From assembly GCF_000968015.1 (NCBI RefSeq), contig NZ_LACH01000053.1, forward strand, positions 135,514 through 199,513: 64,000 nt of DNA, read 5' to 3'. This stretch comes from Pseudomonas fluorescens. GTDB lineage: Bacteria; Pseudomonadota; Gammaproteobacteria; Pseudomonadales; Pseudomonadaceae. A program made the translations under genes and the position numbers. Shown one piece after another: positions 9,231-17,520 of this stretch. The stretch's first letter is position 1; each line of letters opens with the position of its first letter. Under the pieces are notes generated by a model. It was not told where the DNA came from. It saw nothing but the letters and a program-made list of their open reading frames with translations, and did no database searches.

Positions 9231-9791
9231 ATGAATCGACACTATTACATCAGCAACAACCTCGATGATCTTGAAGCCGTTGAAAATGAGCTGGAAGCCA
9301 GCGGCATCAATTCCGAACAAATTCATGTGCTCAGTGAACATGTTGCCGATGTTGAGCAACATCATCTTCACGAAGTTAACTCGTTAATGGAACAGGATGT
9401 TGTCCACTCTGGCGAAATTGGTGCAGTGATCGGTATACCCCTCGCGGCGCTGGTTCTTGGCGGCGCTTATTGGCTGGGCTGGACCGAATCCGCAGCAGGC
9501 TGGATGCCTTTTATCTTTCTTGCCATTGTTGTATGTGGCTTCTGCATCTGGGAAGGCGGTTTTTTTGGTATCCAGGTGCCAAACACTCACTTCCGCAGTT
9601 TTAAACAGGTGGTAGCAGAGGGAAAACATATTTTCTTCGTAGATGTCGAGCCGAATCAGGAGTCGGTATTGGACGGAGTTATCGAACATCATCCAATGCT
9701 GGAGATCGCCGGTACGGGAACGGCAGCCCCCCACTGGACGGTAGCCTGGCAGCACAAATGGCATCAGTTCAAGCGAGTGATATCGGGTTAG
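9231..9791 (+). CDS. Two-helix membrane protein of unknown function
   Basis: 186 residues. The N-terminal 60 residues form a soluble domain with a beginning (NNLDDLEAVENELEASGI) like the alpha/beta fold of general-stress 17M-type proteins. Two hydrophobic segments follow (about 64-85 and 88-108), separated by a short polar turn, then a soluble C-terminal domain. It has a good RBS (GGGAGGTG). The next gene is convergent (oxidase subunit IV). I do not recognise a function; a membrane stress protein is possible. Confidence 0.7.
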   Translation: MNRHYYISNNLDDLEAVENELEASGINSEQIHVLSEHVADVEQHHLHEVNSLMEQDVVHSGEIGAVIGIPLAALVLGGAYWLGWTESAAGWMPFIFLAIVVCGFCIWEGGFFGIQVPNTHFRSFKQVVAEGKHIFFVDVEPNQESVLDGVIEHHPMLEIAGTGTAAPHWTVAWQHKWHQFKRVISG

Positions 9792-9823
9792 CCCCTGGAG
9801 ACTGAAGGCCATCCAGACGCTGC

Positions 9824-10141
9824 TTATTGGCCGAAGGAAATGACCCGGCTGAGGAAAACATAATCCGCCTCGGTGGCCATCAGTCCGACGAGTACCAGCA
9901 AACACAACGGTGGCACCAGTATGGCGTAGACCATGGCCAGCCGTTCCCAGGCCATATGCATGAAGATGGAGACAATTAAACCTGCCTTCAACAACATGAA
10001 AGTGATAATCAGGGCCCACCGAAGATAGCCATGGAAGTGAAAATAGTCGACGAGATACGACATCGTGCTGAGGACGAATAACAGCCCCCAGATTTTGAGA
10101 TACAAACTAATCGGATGTTGTTGACCCTGAGCATGCGCCAT
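9824..10141 (-). CDS. Cytochrome c oxidase subunit IV-like small membrane protein
   Basis: 105 residues from the ATG at 10141 (MAHAQGQQ); three hydrophobic helices. Matches the prokaryotic cytochrome c oxidase subunit IV family: small, three helices, and the last gene of a heme-copper oxidase operon. It probably stabilises the complex in the inner membrane. Starts 13 bases after the stop of the subunit III gene. A longer frame to 10177 lies inside that upstream gene and is less likely. Confidence 0.82.
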   Translation of the reverse strand: MAHAQGQQHPISLYLKIWGLLFVLSTMSYLVDYFHFHGYLRWALIITFMLLKAGLIVSIFMHMAWERLAMVYAILVPPLCLLVLVGLMATEADYVFLSRVISFGQ

Positions 10142-10154
10142 CACCCGTGCTCCT

Positions 10155-10868
10155 CTACCATAAATAGAAGAAAGCAAAAATAAACACCCACACCAAATCC
10201 ACGAAGTGCCAGTAAAGCCCGGCTATCTCGACGTTCTGATAGTTTCCGGAGCGCTCATAATCTCCCCGCAATACTTTCCGCGCCACAATGCTGAGGTAGA
10301 TAGCGCCGATTGACACATGCAGTCCGTGGAAACCGGTAATCATGAAAAAGCTGGCTCCAAACTGCGCCGCCCCCATAGGGTTCCCCCAAGGACGCACCCC
10401 TTCTGCGATGAGCTTGCTCCATTCGAATGCCTGCATGCCGACGAAGGTCACACCCAAGGCAGCGGTCGCCAGCATCAGGGCCGTGGTTTTCGCACGATCA
10501 CGGCGATAGGCGAAATTGACGGCCATGGCCATGGTGCCGCTGCTACTGATCAGCACAAAGGTCATGATGGCGATCAGAATAAGCGGGATTTCTCTACCGC
10601 CGATCGTCAAAGCGAACACTTCACTGGGGTTCGGCCAGGCGGTGGTGATGGTCATGCGTACCGACATGTAGCCGGTTAAAAAACAGGTGAATATAAAGGT
10701 ATCGCTGAGCAGGAATATCCACATCATCGCCTTGCCCCAGGGGACCTGCTTGAAGGCCTCCTTGTCCGAGGACCAGTCGCTGGCGATGCCCTCCCATCCC
10801 GGTACAAGCGGTGAGCCGGGGGGATTGGATGAACTGGACTCGCCTGGGGTTGCTGGGTGCGATGCCAT
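10155..10868 (-). CDS. Cytochrome c oxidase subunit III
   Basis: 237 residues. A polar N-terminal tail of about 45 residues is followed by a five-to-six helix bundle with subunit III features: GFHGLHVSIG and the C-terminal ending GLYWHFVDLVWVFIF, the standard heme-copper oxidase subunit III signature. It binds subunit I in the membrane and lacks redox centres. It follows another subunit III-type gene by six bases, so the operon encodes two members of this family. Confidence 0.92.
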   Translation of the reverse strand: MASHPATPGESSSSNPPGSPLVPGWEGIASDWSSDKEAFKQVPWGKAMMWIFLLSDTFIFTCFLTGYMSVRMTITTAWPNPSEVFALTIGGREIPLILIAIMTFVLISSSGTMAMAVNFAYRRDRAKTTALMLATAALGVTFVGMQAFEWSKLIAEGVRPWGNPMGAAQFGASFFMITGFHGLHVSIGAIYLSIVARKVLRGDYERSGNYQNVEIAGLYWHFVDLVWVFIFAFFYLW

Positions 10869-10874
10869 GGCTTT

Positions 10875-11567
10875 TCACCTCAGGCCGCAGAGTCTGGCGA
10901 TGGCTTCATAGGTTTGTGGCGTGCTGGTCAGCAGAGCAAATAGCACGAACCACAGACCCAATAAGTAATGCCAATAGATGGCACAGAGTTCGACGCTGGC
11001 GCTGAGTTGCGGCAACGGCACACGTAGCAGGAATTTAGCCACGGTTCTGCCCCAGGCAATCAACCCACCCAGCAGGTGGAGCCCGTGCACACCGGTCAAC
11101 AGGTAGAAGAAGCTGTTGGCCGGGTTGCCGGCGACAAAGTAGCCCCAGGCGACAAACTGCTGCCAGACCCAGAACTGCCCCATCAGAAAGGCCATTGCAA
11201 ATAGGCCGCCCAACACAAAGCCGATGACCGTTGCGTCGAGCCGAGCCTTGCGAGCGGCCATGCGCGCCCACTGCAATGCGATGCAACTCAAGACCAGAAA
11301 TGCCGAATTTACCCATAGCTGCCCTGGATTGGCCAACGGCGCCAAGGGCTCTGTCAGGGGCTGCCAGTCGGTCATTTGTGAACGGGCGATAAAGGCGAGC
11401 AAGAACAGGAAAAATAACGAACTCACCACGACCAGAAACAAACGCAGGCCTGTTCTTGCGATTTGGTATCGATCGGTGCCCTCGCCGGCCTCAGTACCCC
11501 GCGGATCGCGATTCCAGCTGCCGCCGGGGTCAGCGCCGTCGGCGTTTCTCAATAGCAGCCTGCTCAT
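10875..11567 (-). CDS. Second cytochrome c oxidase subunit III-like protein
   Basis: 230 residues, membrane protein of the subunit III family (GVHGLHLLGGLI, ending CAIYWHYLLGLWFVLF). The canonical WHFxDxxW end is replaced by WHYLLGLW, so it is a divergent paralogue of the next gene. The ATG overlaps the TGA of the subunit I gene (ATGA), so translation is coupled. Its N terminus has an unusual Gly/Asp/Arg-rich 30-residue tail. Alternatively it could be a subunit specific to this oxidase type. Confidence 0.85.
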   Translation of the reverse strand: MSRLLLRNADGADPGGSWNRDPRGTEAGEGTDRYQIARTGLRLFLVVVSSLFFLFLLAFIARSQMTDWQPLTEPLAPLANPGQLWVNSAFLVLSCIALQWARMAARKARLDATVIGFVLGGLFAMAFLMGQFWVWQQFVAWGYFVAGNPANSFFYLLTGVHGLHLLGGLIAWGRTVAKFLLRVPLPQLSASVELCAIYWHYLLGLWFVLFALLTSTPQTYEAIARLCGLR

Positions 11568-13339
11568 GGTTTAACGCCCGCTGTCGTGGTTCCGGCACTG
11601 AGTTGGCGCATCTGCTCCAGCTCCTCGGCGGAGACTGTTTGCGGAACGAAATCCTGTTCTATCCCCGGCACGCTGTAGTCATAGGCCCAGCGATGCACGA
11701 CCGGCAGCTTCGCGCCCCAGTTACCGTGTATCGGCGGGGTGTTGGGCGTTTGCCATTCCAGACTGGCCGCGCCCCAGGGGTTACTGCCTGCGGGCTTGCC
11801 TTTGAACACACTCCAGGCCAGGTTGAACACGAACAGCAATTGGGAAACGCCGACCGTCAATGCGATCACCGTGATGAAGGCATTCAACTCCTGCGCCGAC
11901 TGCGGAATAAACGCGTAGTTGTCATAGGCGTAGTAACGGCGTGGCATGCCCTGGAATCCCAGGTAGTGCATGGGGAAGAAGATGGCGTAGGTGCCCAGGA
12001 AGGTAATCCAGAAATGCAGCTTGCCCAGGGTGTCGTTCAACAGGCGCCCGGTGACTTTCGGGAACCAATGATAAATGCCGCCGAACACCACCAGTACCGG
12101 CGCGACACCCATCACCATATGAAAATGGGCGACGACGAAATAGGTGTCCGAGAGCGGAATATCCACGATCACATTGCCCAGAAACAAGCCGGTCAGACCG
12201 CCGACCAGGAAGGTGACGATAAAGGCCAGGGCAAACAGCATCGGCACGGTCAGATGAATGTCGCCGCGCCACAGGGTCAACACCCAGTTGTAGACTTTCA
12301 GTGCGGTCGGCACTGCGATGATCAAGGTGGTGACGGCGAAGAAAAAGCCAAAGTACGGGTTCATTCCGCTGACATACATATGGTGCGCCCAGACCACAAA
12401 GCTGAGTACGCCAATCGCAATAATGGCCCACACCATCATGCGGTAGCCGAAGATGTTTTTACGCGCATGCGTGCTGATCAAGTCGGAGACCAGACCAAAC
12501 GCCGGGAGAGCAACAATGTAGACCTCCGGGTGGCCGAAGAACCAGAACAGGTGCTGGAACAAGATCGGGCTGCCACCCTGGTGATCGAGCTGCTGCCCCA
12601 GCGAGATCATCGCCGGCATAAAGAAGCTGGTACCCAACAGCTTGTCAAACAGCATCATGACCGCACTGACGAACAACGCCGGGAAGGCCAGCAAGGCCAT
12701 GATCGAGGCCATGAAGATGCCCCATACGGAAAGCGGCATGCGAAACAAAGTCATGCCGTGCGTGCGCGCCTGCAACACCGTGGTCACGTAGTTCAACCCG
12801 CCCATGGTGGCTGCGACAATAAAAATCGCCAGAGAGACGAGCATCAGGACGATGCCCCACTCCACCCCCGGTGTCCCCTGAGAAATGGACTGTGGCGGAT
12901 AGAGCGTCCAGCCCGAACCGGTGGGGCCGCCCGGTACAAAGAAACTGGAGAGCAACACCACTACCGCCAGCAAGTAGAACCAGTAACTCAGCATGTTGAC
13001 GTAGGGGAAGACCATGTCGCGGGCGCCCACCATCAGCGGGATCAGATAGTTGCCGAAGCCCCCCAGAAACAAGGCCGTCAGCAAATAAATGACCATGATC
13101 ATGCCGTGCATGGTCATCGCCTGATAGTAAGTACTGGCGTCCATGAACGCCAAGCTGCCGGGGAAGCCTATCTGTATGCGCATCAAGCCGGACAACACGA
13201 TGGCGATAAGACCCACGAACAAAGCCGTCAAGGAATATTGAATGGCTATGACCTTGTGGTCCTGACTCCAGACATATTTGGTCAGGAAACTTTTGGGCTC
13301 GTGTAGCGCTTCTGTTTCGGCTTGCTCCGCATAGGCCAT
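11564..13339 (-). CDS. ctaD: Cytochrome c oxidase subunit I (aa3-type)
   Basis: 591 residues, about twelve helices; the catalytic subunit that reduces O2 and pumps protons. Seen: MTMHG (heme a His), ARDMVFP (D-channel Asp), FFGHPEVYI (CuB His, the E of the proton channel and the cross-linked Tyr), WAHHMYVSGM (two CuB His) and VAHFHMV (heme a3 and heme a ligands). HPEVY makes it type A1. The ATG at 13339 follows AGGAGG; a GTG one codon earlier is also possible. Middle of the operon, after the cytochrome-bearing subunit II. Confidence 0.95.
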   Translation of the reverse strand: MAYAEQAETEALHEPKSFLTKYVWSQDHKVIAIQYSLTALFVGLIAIVLSGLMRIQIGFPGSLAFMDASTYYQAMTMHGMIMVIYLLTALFLGGFGNYLIPLMVGARDMVFPYVNMLSYWFYLLAVVVLLSSFFVPGGPTGSGWTLYPPQSISQGTPGVEWGIVLMLVSLAIFIVAATMGGLNYVTTVLQARTHGMTLFRMPLSVWGIFMASIMALLAFPALFVSAVMMLFDKLLGTSFFMPAMISLGQQLDHQGGSPILFQHLFWFFGHPEVYIVALPAFGLVSDLISTHARKNIFGYRMMVWAIIAIGVLSFVVWAHHMYVSGMNPYFGFFFAVTTLIIAVPTALKVYNWVLTLWRGDIHLTVPMLFALAFIVTFLVGGLTGLFLGNVIVDIPLSDTYFVVAHFHMVMGVAPVLVVFGGIYHWFPKVTGRLLNDTLGKLHFWITFLGTYAIFFPMHYLGFQGMPRRYYAYDNYAFIPQSAQELNAFITVIALTVGVSQLLFVFNLAWSVFKGKPAGSNPWGAASLEWQTPNTPPIHGNWGAKLPVVHRWAYDYSVPGIEQDFVPQTVSAEELEQMRQLSAGTTTAGVKP

Positions 13340-13389
13340 CACGTCATCCTCCTGTTCGAAGTTTCAGTGCATTCCTGGCTGCTTTACGG

Positions 13390-14862
13390 CTACTTCCCTG
13401 GCTCCGCCTTGCTCGCATCAGCGTCGGCATTCGCTTTGGATTTGATAAAAGCGATCAGCGCGTTCAACTCCTGATCACTCGGGGTAAAGGGTGGCATGAC
13501 GGCTGCGTAGCCTTTGACGATTTTGGCACCGGGATTAAGGATCGAATCCTTTATATAGCCCTCGTCGGCCTTGATACTCGTACCGTCGGCAAGGGCTTCT
13601 GTCTTGCCATACAGGCCCTGCCAGCTGGGGCCGACACCCTTGCTGCCATCGACACTGTGGCAGGCCAGACAGCCGAGCGACTGAGCCAGCCGTTGACCCT
13701 GTGTCACCAAGTCCTCACCCGGGGCCGACGCTTCGCCGGGAGAAGCTTCTTCAGCTTGCTGCCCGCTACCCAGTGATTTGATCAGGGCGATGAGCGCACC
13801 CAGTTCATCGTCATTGAGAGTATAGGCCACCATCACCGGCGGGTAGCCTTGCACCAGGCGGGCCTTCGGATCGAGGATCGACTCTTTCACGTAGGCTTCA
13901 TCGACCTGCACGCTGGTGCCATCGGCCAGTTGTTCGGTGCGCCCGTAAAGGCCCTTCCATCCCGGGCCGAGACTGGCACTGCCGTCCTGGCTATGACAGG
14001 CACGGCAGCCGTACTGCTCGACCAACAGCCGACCTTTTTCCAGCACGCTGTCCCGACTGGGTTTGGCAGCTGTTGTTAATGTCTGCGCAAAGGTCGGCTG
14101 GCTGCCCAGCCACTGAGCGAAGGTAGCCTGGTCTTCCACGATCATAGTGCCGCGCATGTTGTAATGACCGACGCCACAATACTCGGCACACAGGACTTCA
14201 TACTTGCCGATAACAGTTGGCGTAAACCAAAAGTACGACACCATCCCCGGCACCATGTCCATCTTGCTGCGAATCTGCGGTATATAGAAATTGTGCAAAA
14301 CATCTTTGGAGCGCAATAAAACTTTCACCGGTTGACCGAGCGGAAGGTGAACTTCATTACTTCTGACTATTACATCGTCCTGCCCGACAGGATCTTTGGG
14401 ATCAACGCCGAGTGGATTGACCGAATCTACAAACTTGATATCCGACTTCCCCAACTTTCCGTCCTGGCCCGGAAAACGGTAAGCCCACTGCCACTGCTGG
14501 GAGACCACTTCAAGTTCATAAGCATTTTTTGGAACCCGGATGAAATCATTGTAAACAACCAGGCCCGGCGCCAACATCCCGGCAATACCGATCGAGGTCA
14601 CGACAATCAACCAGAATTCCAGCCTTTTATTTTCTGGCTGGTAAGTCGCCCGGGAGCCTTCCTTGTGACGAAAACGCATGATGGCCACTGCCATGAAAAC
14701 GGTAATGGCGATGAAAAATATGCCGCTGATGACCAGGGTGATGAACAGGGTGGTGTCTATAGAACCCCAGTTCGACGCGGGCGGCGCTGCATGCCAAGGC
14801 GCAACCAGATGGAACAGCACGGAGGCAATAACGATTAGCACAAGAATAATTGCTATTGCCAT
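13390..14862 (-). CDS. ctaC: Cytochrome c oxidase subunit II fused to two cytochrome c domains
   Basis: 490 residues. Two membrane helices (about 1-20 and 38-62, a third stretch near 83-103), then the CuA cupredoxin domain with His190, Cys225, Glu227, Cys229, His233 and Met236. Two class I cytochrome c domains follow: heme motif CRACH (286-290) with Met344, and CLACH (398-402) with Met456. The two heme domains are strongly alike (GLYGRTEQLADGTS versus GLYGKTEALADGTS), so the second arose by tandem duplication. A single cytochrome c domain is usual in caa3 oxidases; two is uncommon. First gene of the five-gene operon. It takes electrons from donors in the periplasm. Confidence 0.94.
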   Translation of the reverse strand: MAIAIILVLIVIASVLFHLVAPWHAAPPASNWGSIDTTLFITLVISGIFFIAITVFMAVAIMRFRHKEGSRATYQPENKRLEFWLIVVTSIGIAGMLAPGLVVYNDFIRVPKNAYELEVVSQQWQWAYRFPGQDGKLGKSDIKFVDSVNPLGVDPKDPVGQDDVIVRSNEVHLPLGQPVKVLLRSKDVLHNFYIPQIRSKMDMVPGMVSYFWFTPTVIGKYEVLCAEYCGVGHYNMRGTMIVEDQATFAQWLGSQPTFAQTLTTAAKPSRDSVLEKGRLLVEQYGCRACHSQDGSASLGPGWKGLYGRTEQLADGTSVQVDEAYVKESILDPKARLVQGYPPVMVAYTLNDDELGALIALIKSLGSGQQAEEASPGEASAPGEDLVTQGQRLAQSLGCLACHSVDGSKGVGPSWQGLYGKTEALADGTSIKADEGYIKDSILNPGAKIVKGYAAVMPPFTPSDQELNALIAFIKSKANADADASKAEPGK

Positions 14863-15304
14863 TTTGCCTTCATCCTATTCCTGTTACTCATCGGCATGCA
14901 TAAGCATTCCCACAGAACAACATCGTCAAATTCATACTAATCTGACGCCAAAACAGGCTGGACAAACACCACTTATCTTCGTAGCAAAGTCCGCAGGAAG
15001 TATAGTTCATGGCCGGAGCAAACGCTTTTCCTGAAAAGCCTTGCTGCCTGGATATTCCAACTTCAGCATCAACTTGATCACTTGAAACCTATTCGCTATA
15101 TATAACTGTAACTACTAAGCAACACATCTCGCCTGAACGACACATCGAGCAAGCGAGGCCCGGTTGCCAGCTATAATTAAAATCTGATTACGGAAGGCAA
15201 AGATCGGCTAAAAACGCTCGAAAAGATCCTCGCCTATGCATAGCGGTCAGACAGATGACGGCCAAAAGCTATAGAGTCCGGCTGTCCACAACGGAGATTT
15301 CGTC
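14863..15304. other. 442-base divergent intergenic region
   Basis: Separates the oxidase operon (minus) from a small plus-strand gene; AT-rich. A TATAAT lies at 15172-15177 on the plus strand without a clear -35, and a ten-base palindrome CTATGCATAG at 15234-15243. On the minus strand TTGACG (about 70 bases upstream of ctaC) could be a -35. No gene or RNA was recognised. Confidence 0.45.
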
Positions 15305-15643
15305 ATGAGTGCCTTGACGATCGAAGGTCGGTGCAAACTCAACGGTGCAGAAAAGTCGGAACCAATAGGTGAAATCCATTTTTACGTCGATAACCCTCTC
15401 CGTCTGAGACTGGAGGAAGCTGAAGAACGCCTGCAGAAGACCGATGGGCGTGAAACCATGGTCGATGTCGACATGGACACACTGGAGTTGAAATTGCCGG
15501 AGGGATATGGCCCGTTGTCCGATTGCCAGATGCGCGTCTATATACACTACGAGCGCGGCCAGTTTCATCTGGTCGGGCATCGAGCGAGTGATGGGAGCTT
15601 GATCTATAGCAACGCGGTTTTGATCGATCAGTTGCTTGATTAA
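15305..15643 (+). CDS. Hypothetical protein, 112 residues
   Basis: Soluble, acidic, beta-rich looking protein with no signal peptide, no cysteines beyond two and no recognised motif. It has a plausible RBS (GGAG) eight bases before the ATG and GC-rich third positions, so it is probably real. It stands alone between the oxidase operon and tam. I do not recognise the family. Confidence 0.65.
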   Translation: MSALTIEGRCKLNGAEKSEPIGEIHFYVDNPLRLRLEEAEERLQKTDGRETMVDVDMDTLELKLPEGYGPLSDCQMRVYIHYERGQFHLVGHRASDGSLIYSNAVLIDQLLD

Positions 15644-15674
15644 CGACGGCGGGTTGCTCGGCCATCAGTGCGAG

Positions 15675-15713
15675 AAAGGGACAGACGAAAAGAGCGCGGC
15701 CTGTCCCCTTTTC
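15675..15713. terminator. Bidirectional hairpin terminator
   Basis: GGGACAG (15678-15684) pairs with CTGTCCC (15701-15707), flanked by an A run on the left and CTTTT on the right. It sits between two convergent genes (hypothetical and tam). Confidence 0.65.
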
Positions 15714-15722
15714 ATAGACGCG

Positions 15723-16493
15723 TCAACGCGATGCAACGATAAACAACCGTGGGAACGGCAGCAGCACGGAACCATCGGCCAACGACGGATAAGCCCGTTC
15801 GATCGTCGCTTGGTACTGCTTGAGATACTGCGCCCGCTCCTCGTCATCCAGCGGATCGAGAAACGGCCGCAAACCGCTGCCCTTGAACCACTCGACCACA
15901 CCTGACGCGCCACCCGCAAGCGGGTGATGATAGGTGGTGCGCCAGATATCGACCCGTGAGCAGTGCGGGCGCAGCATCGAGTAGTAACCGCTGGCACTCT
16001 CCATTTCCGTTCGCTGGCCAGCGGCCCCGGCCAGTTTTTCGGCCCACGGCCCATCGGCAGCGACTTCGCGCATCAAGCGGTGGGATGGCTCGTTGAGGTT
16101 GTCGGGCATCTGAATCGCCAGGCTACCGCCGGGTGCGAGCCTGGCTACCAGTGACGGCAATAACCGCTGGTGATCGGGCACCCACTGCAACACCGCGTTG
16201 GCGAAAATCACGTCGAACGGACCCGTATCGTTCCAGGTATCGATGTCTGCCGTGTCGAATTGCACCTGAGGCAAGCGCTTGCGGGCGGCCTCGATCATGT
16301 CGGTCGAACTGTCCAGGCCACGCACCGTGGCATTGGCGAAGCGCTCCACCAGCAATTCAGTGGAGTTGCCAGGGCCGCAACCGATGTCGATGGCCGAGCG
16401 CGCATCCGTGCCGGGAATGGCAGCCAGCAAGTCACGGGCCGGGCGTGTGCGTTCATCTTCAAAAGCGACGTATTGTTTGGCGGACCAACTCAT
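15723..16493 (-). CDS. tam: Trans-aconitate 2-methyltransferase
   Basis: 256 residues, cytoplasmic SAM-dependent methyltransferase that esterifies trans-aconitate, a spontaneous by-product which inhibits aconitase. N terminus MSWSAKQYVAFEDERTRPA and the SAM motif AIDIGCGPGNST (about 35-46), later IFANAVLQWVPDH and a C-terminal FPRLFIVA are typical of Tam. Length matches the E. coli enzyme. Monocistronic. Confidence 0.92.
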   Translation of the reverse strand: MSWSAKQYVAFEDERTRPARDLLAAIPGTDARSAIDIGCGPGNSTELLVERFANATVRGLDSSTDMIEAARKRLPQVQFDTADIDTWNDTGPFDVIFANAVLQWVPDHQRLLPSLVARLAPGGSLAIQMPDNLNEPSHRLMREVAADGPWAEKLAGAAGQRTEMESASGYYSMLRPHCSRVDIWRTTYHHPLAGGASGVVEWFKGSGLRPFLDPLDDEERAQYLKQYQATIERAYPSLADGSVLLPFPRLFIVASR

Positions 16494-16687
16494 TGCGTTC
16501 TCCTGTCGGTGCGATGTTGCCTGAGGCGGACATCCGGTCAGCTAGGTTACATCGACCGGCGCGTGCGCCCTATCCCGACCTTCGGATGGCGACGCAATAG
16601 AGAGGAATCCGAGCGGGATTTTTTATCGCCAAATCTTCTTGCGCCTTAACCAAACCGACCGTTCGTCGAAACAGAAGCCAAGCAATT

Positions 16688-16715
16688 TTGACAGCCTATA
16701 TATCGCATCTATAGT
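16688..16715 (+). promoter_or_regulatory. Sigma-70 promoter for the aidA pair
   Basis: TTGACA (16688-16693), 16-base spacer, TATAGT (16710-16715). The spacer contains the inverted repeat CTATA-N9-TATAG, which could be an operator. Predicted from consensus only. Confidence 0.6.
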
Positions 16716-16849
16716 CCTGATCGCGGCCCGTCGGAAGGAACCCGAACCCGTTATTTTGCACGCAAGGAGCAAGGCCAGCTCATGCCAGTGACAGGTGGGT
16801 TCCGCCCTTAGTGTGTTCGCAACGGCCGCAAGGCAAGCAAGCGTTGTTG

Positions 16850-16870
16850 TGCCTGGAAAGAAGCCAGGCA
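16850..16870 (+). promoter_or_regulatory. Leader hairpin before aidA
   Basis: TGCCTGG (16850-16856) pairs perfectly with CCAGGCA (16864-16870), seven-base loop, ending 25 bases before the start codon and just upstream of the RBS AAGGAG. Without a T run it is not a terminator; it may affect mRNA stability or translation. Confidence 0.5.
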
Positions 16871-16895
16871 TTCACTATGAACAAGGAGCTTTACT

Positions 16896-17399
16896 ATGTC
16901 TCGAGTCACGGATGTACTGGTTTCAATCGACACTGAAACCATTCTGAAAAAATACCCGAACATCAGCAAAAACCCTGCGTCGCCGACGCTGATCGACGTC
17001 AATCATGTGTACATGGTGACCAATCAAAACAACGTGGTCAGCGGCCAGGCCGGTGGCGAACTGAATTTGAAAGCCCAAGTAGGCGACTTGATTCGCTGGC
17101 GTGAAACCAGCCTGTCGCAGAGCTTCGAGACGGCCGTGATTTTCTACAAATTCATTGGCAACGCCGGCAACGAGTTGATCTCCACCCCCACGCCGCGCAA
17201 GGCTACAGCCTGTGTCGCCGTCCCCAACACCAGCAACCCGTCCGTGCCCAGCTGCCAGAAAGTCGATAACCATTACTGGTCTTCGGAAACACTTTCGTGC
17301 GGTAGCGTGACCTACCACTTCCATTTCCTGATCGTTGATCGCGACTGCAAGATCGTAGGCTGCTGCTCGTGGGATCCGTTCATTTCCATCCATAACTGA
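16896..17399 (+). CDS. aidA: AidA/PixA inclusion-body family protein (first copy)
   Basis: 167 residues, soluble, no signal peptide. The start (VTDVLVSIDTETILKKYP), the central DNHYWSSETL and the C-terminal FHFLIVDRDCKIVGCCSWDP match the AidA/PixA family. Members are abundant proteins, often under quorum-sensing or stationary-phase control, and PixA forms intracellular inclusions in Xenorhabdus; the molecular role is unclear. Strong RBS AAGGAG. A second, more diverged family member follows after 121 bases. Confidence 0.88.
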   Translation: MSRVTDVLVSIDTETILKKYPNISKNPASPTLIDVNHVYMVTNQNNVVSGQAGGELNLKAQVGDLIRWRETSLSQSFETAVIFYKFIGNAGNELISTPTPRKATACVAVPNTSNPSVPSCQKVDNHYWSSETLSCGSVTYHFHFLIVDRDCKIVGCCSWDPFISIHN

Positions 17400-17407
17400 C
17401 AATGACC

Positions 17408-17431
17408 AGGCCCCTTGGCAACGAGGGGCCT
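17408..17431 (+). promoter_or_regulatory. Intergenic hairpin between the two aidA-type genes
   Basis: AGGCCCCT (17408-17415) and AGGGGCCT (17424-17431) form a perfect eight-pair stem. No T run follows, so it is more likely an RNA-stabilising or partial attenuation structure than a full terminator. Confidence 0.55.
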
Positions 17432-17520
17432 ACCGAGTTCGTTGCCGCTTAGGCCGGGACGGGATGTCTTGCTTGATCCGATGCGGATGCCGTCTTGAAT
17501 CACCATCATGAAAGGAATCC

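Larger units (their letters stand above)
16494..16895 (+). other. Leader and promoter region of the aidA pair
   Basis: 402 bases without a normal gene. It carries a near-consensus sigma-70 promoter (16688-16715), a short inverted repeat CTATA-N9-TATAG inside it, a nine-codon open frame (16782-16811) and a hairpin 25 bases before the aidA start. The implied untranslated leader is about 170 nt. Confidence 0.5.

Noticed and set aside
9187..9234. 15-codon frame (MTKEVYGKHEMGGVA) ending in overlap with the start of the 9231 gene
   Set aside because: The ATGA overlap is tempting as a leader peptide but there is no RBS in front of it and it contains the RBS of the real gene; chance is as likely.
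11456..13306. Long plus-strand open frame opposite the oxidase subunit I gene
   Set aside because: Its codon positions mirror the real gene on the minus strand, the product is full of His, Gln and Arg as expected of an antisense frame in GC-rich DNA, and it has no family features.
16877..16936. Short frame starting MNKELYYV overlapping the aidA start
   Set aside because: Out of frame with aidA and lies over its RBS; no sign of its own RBS.
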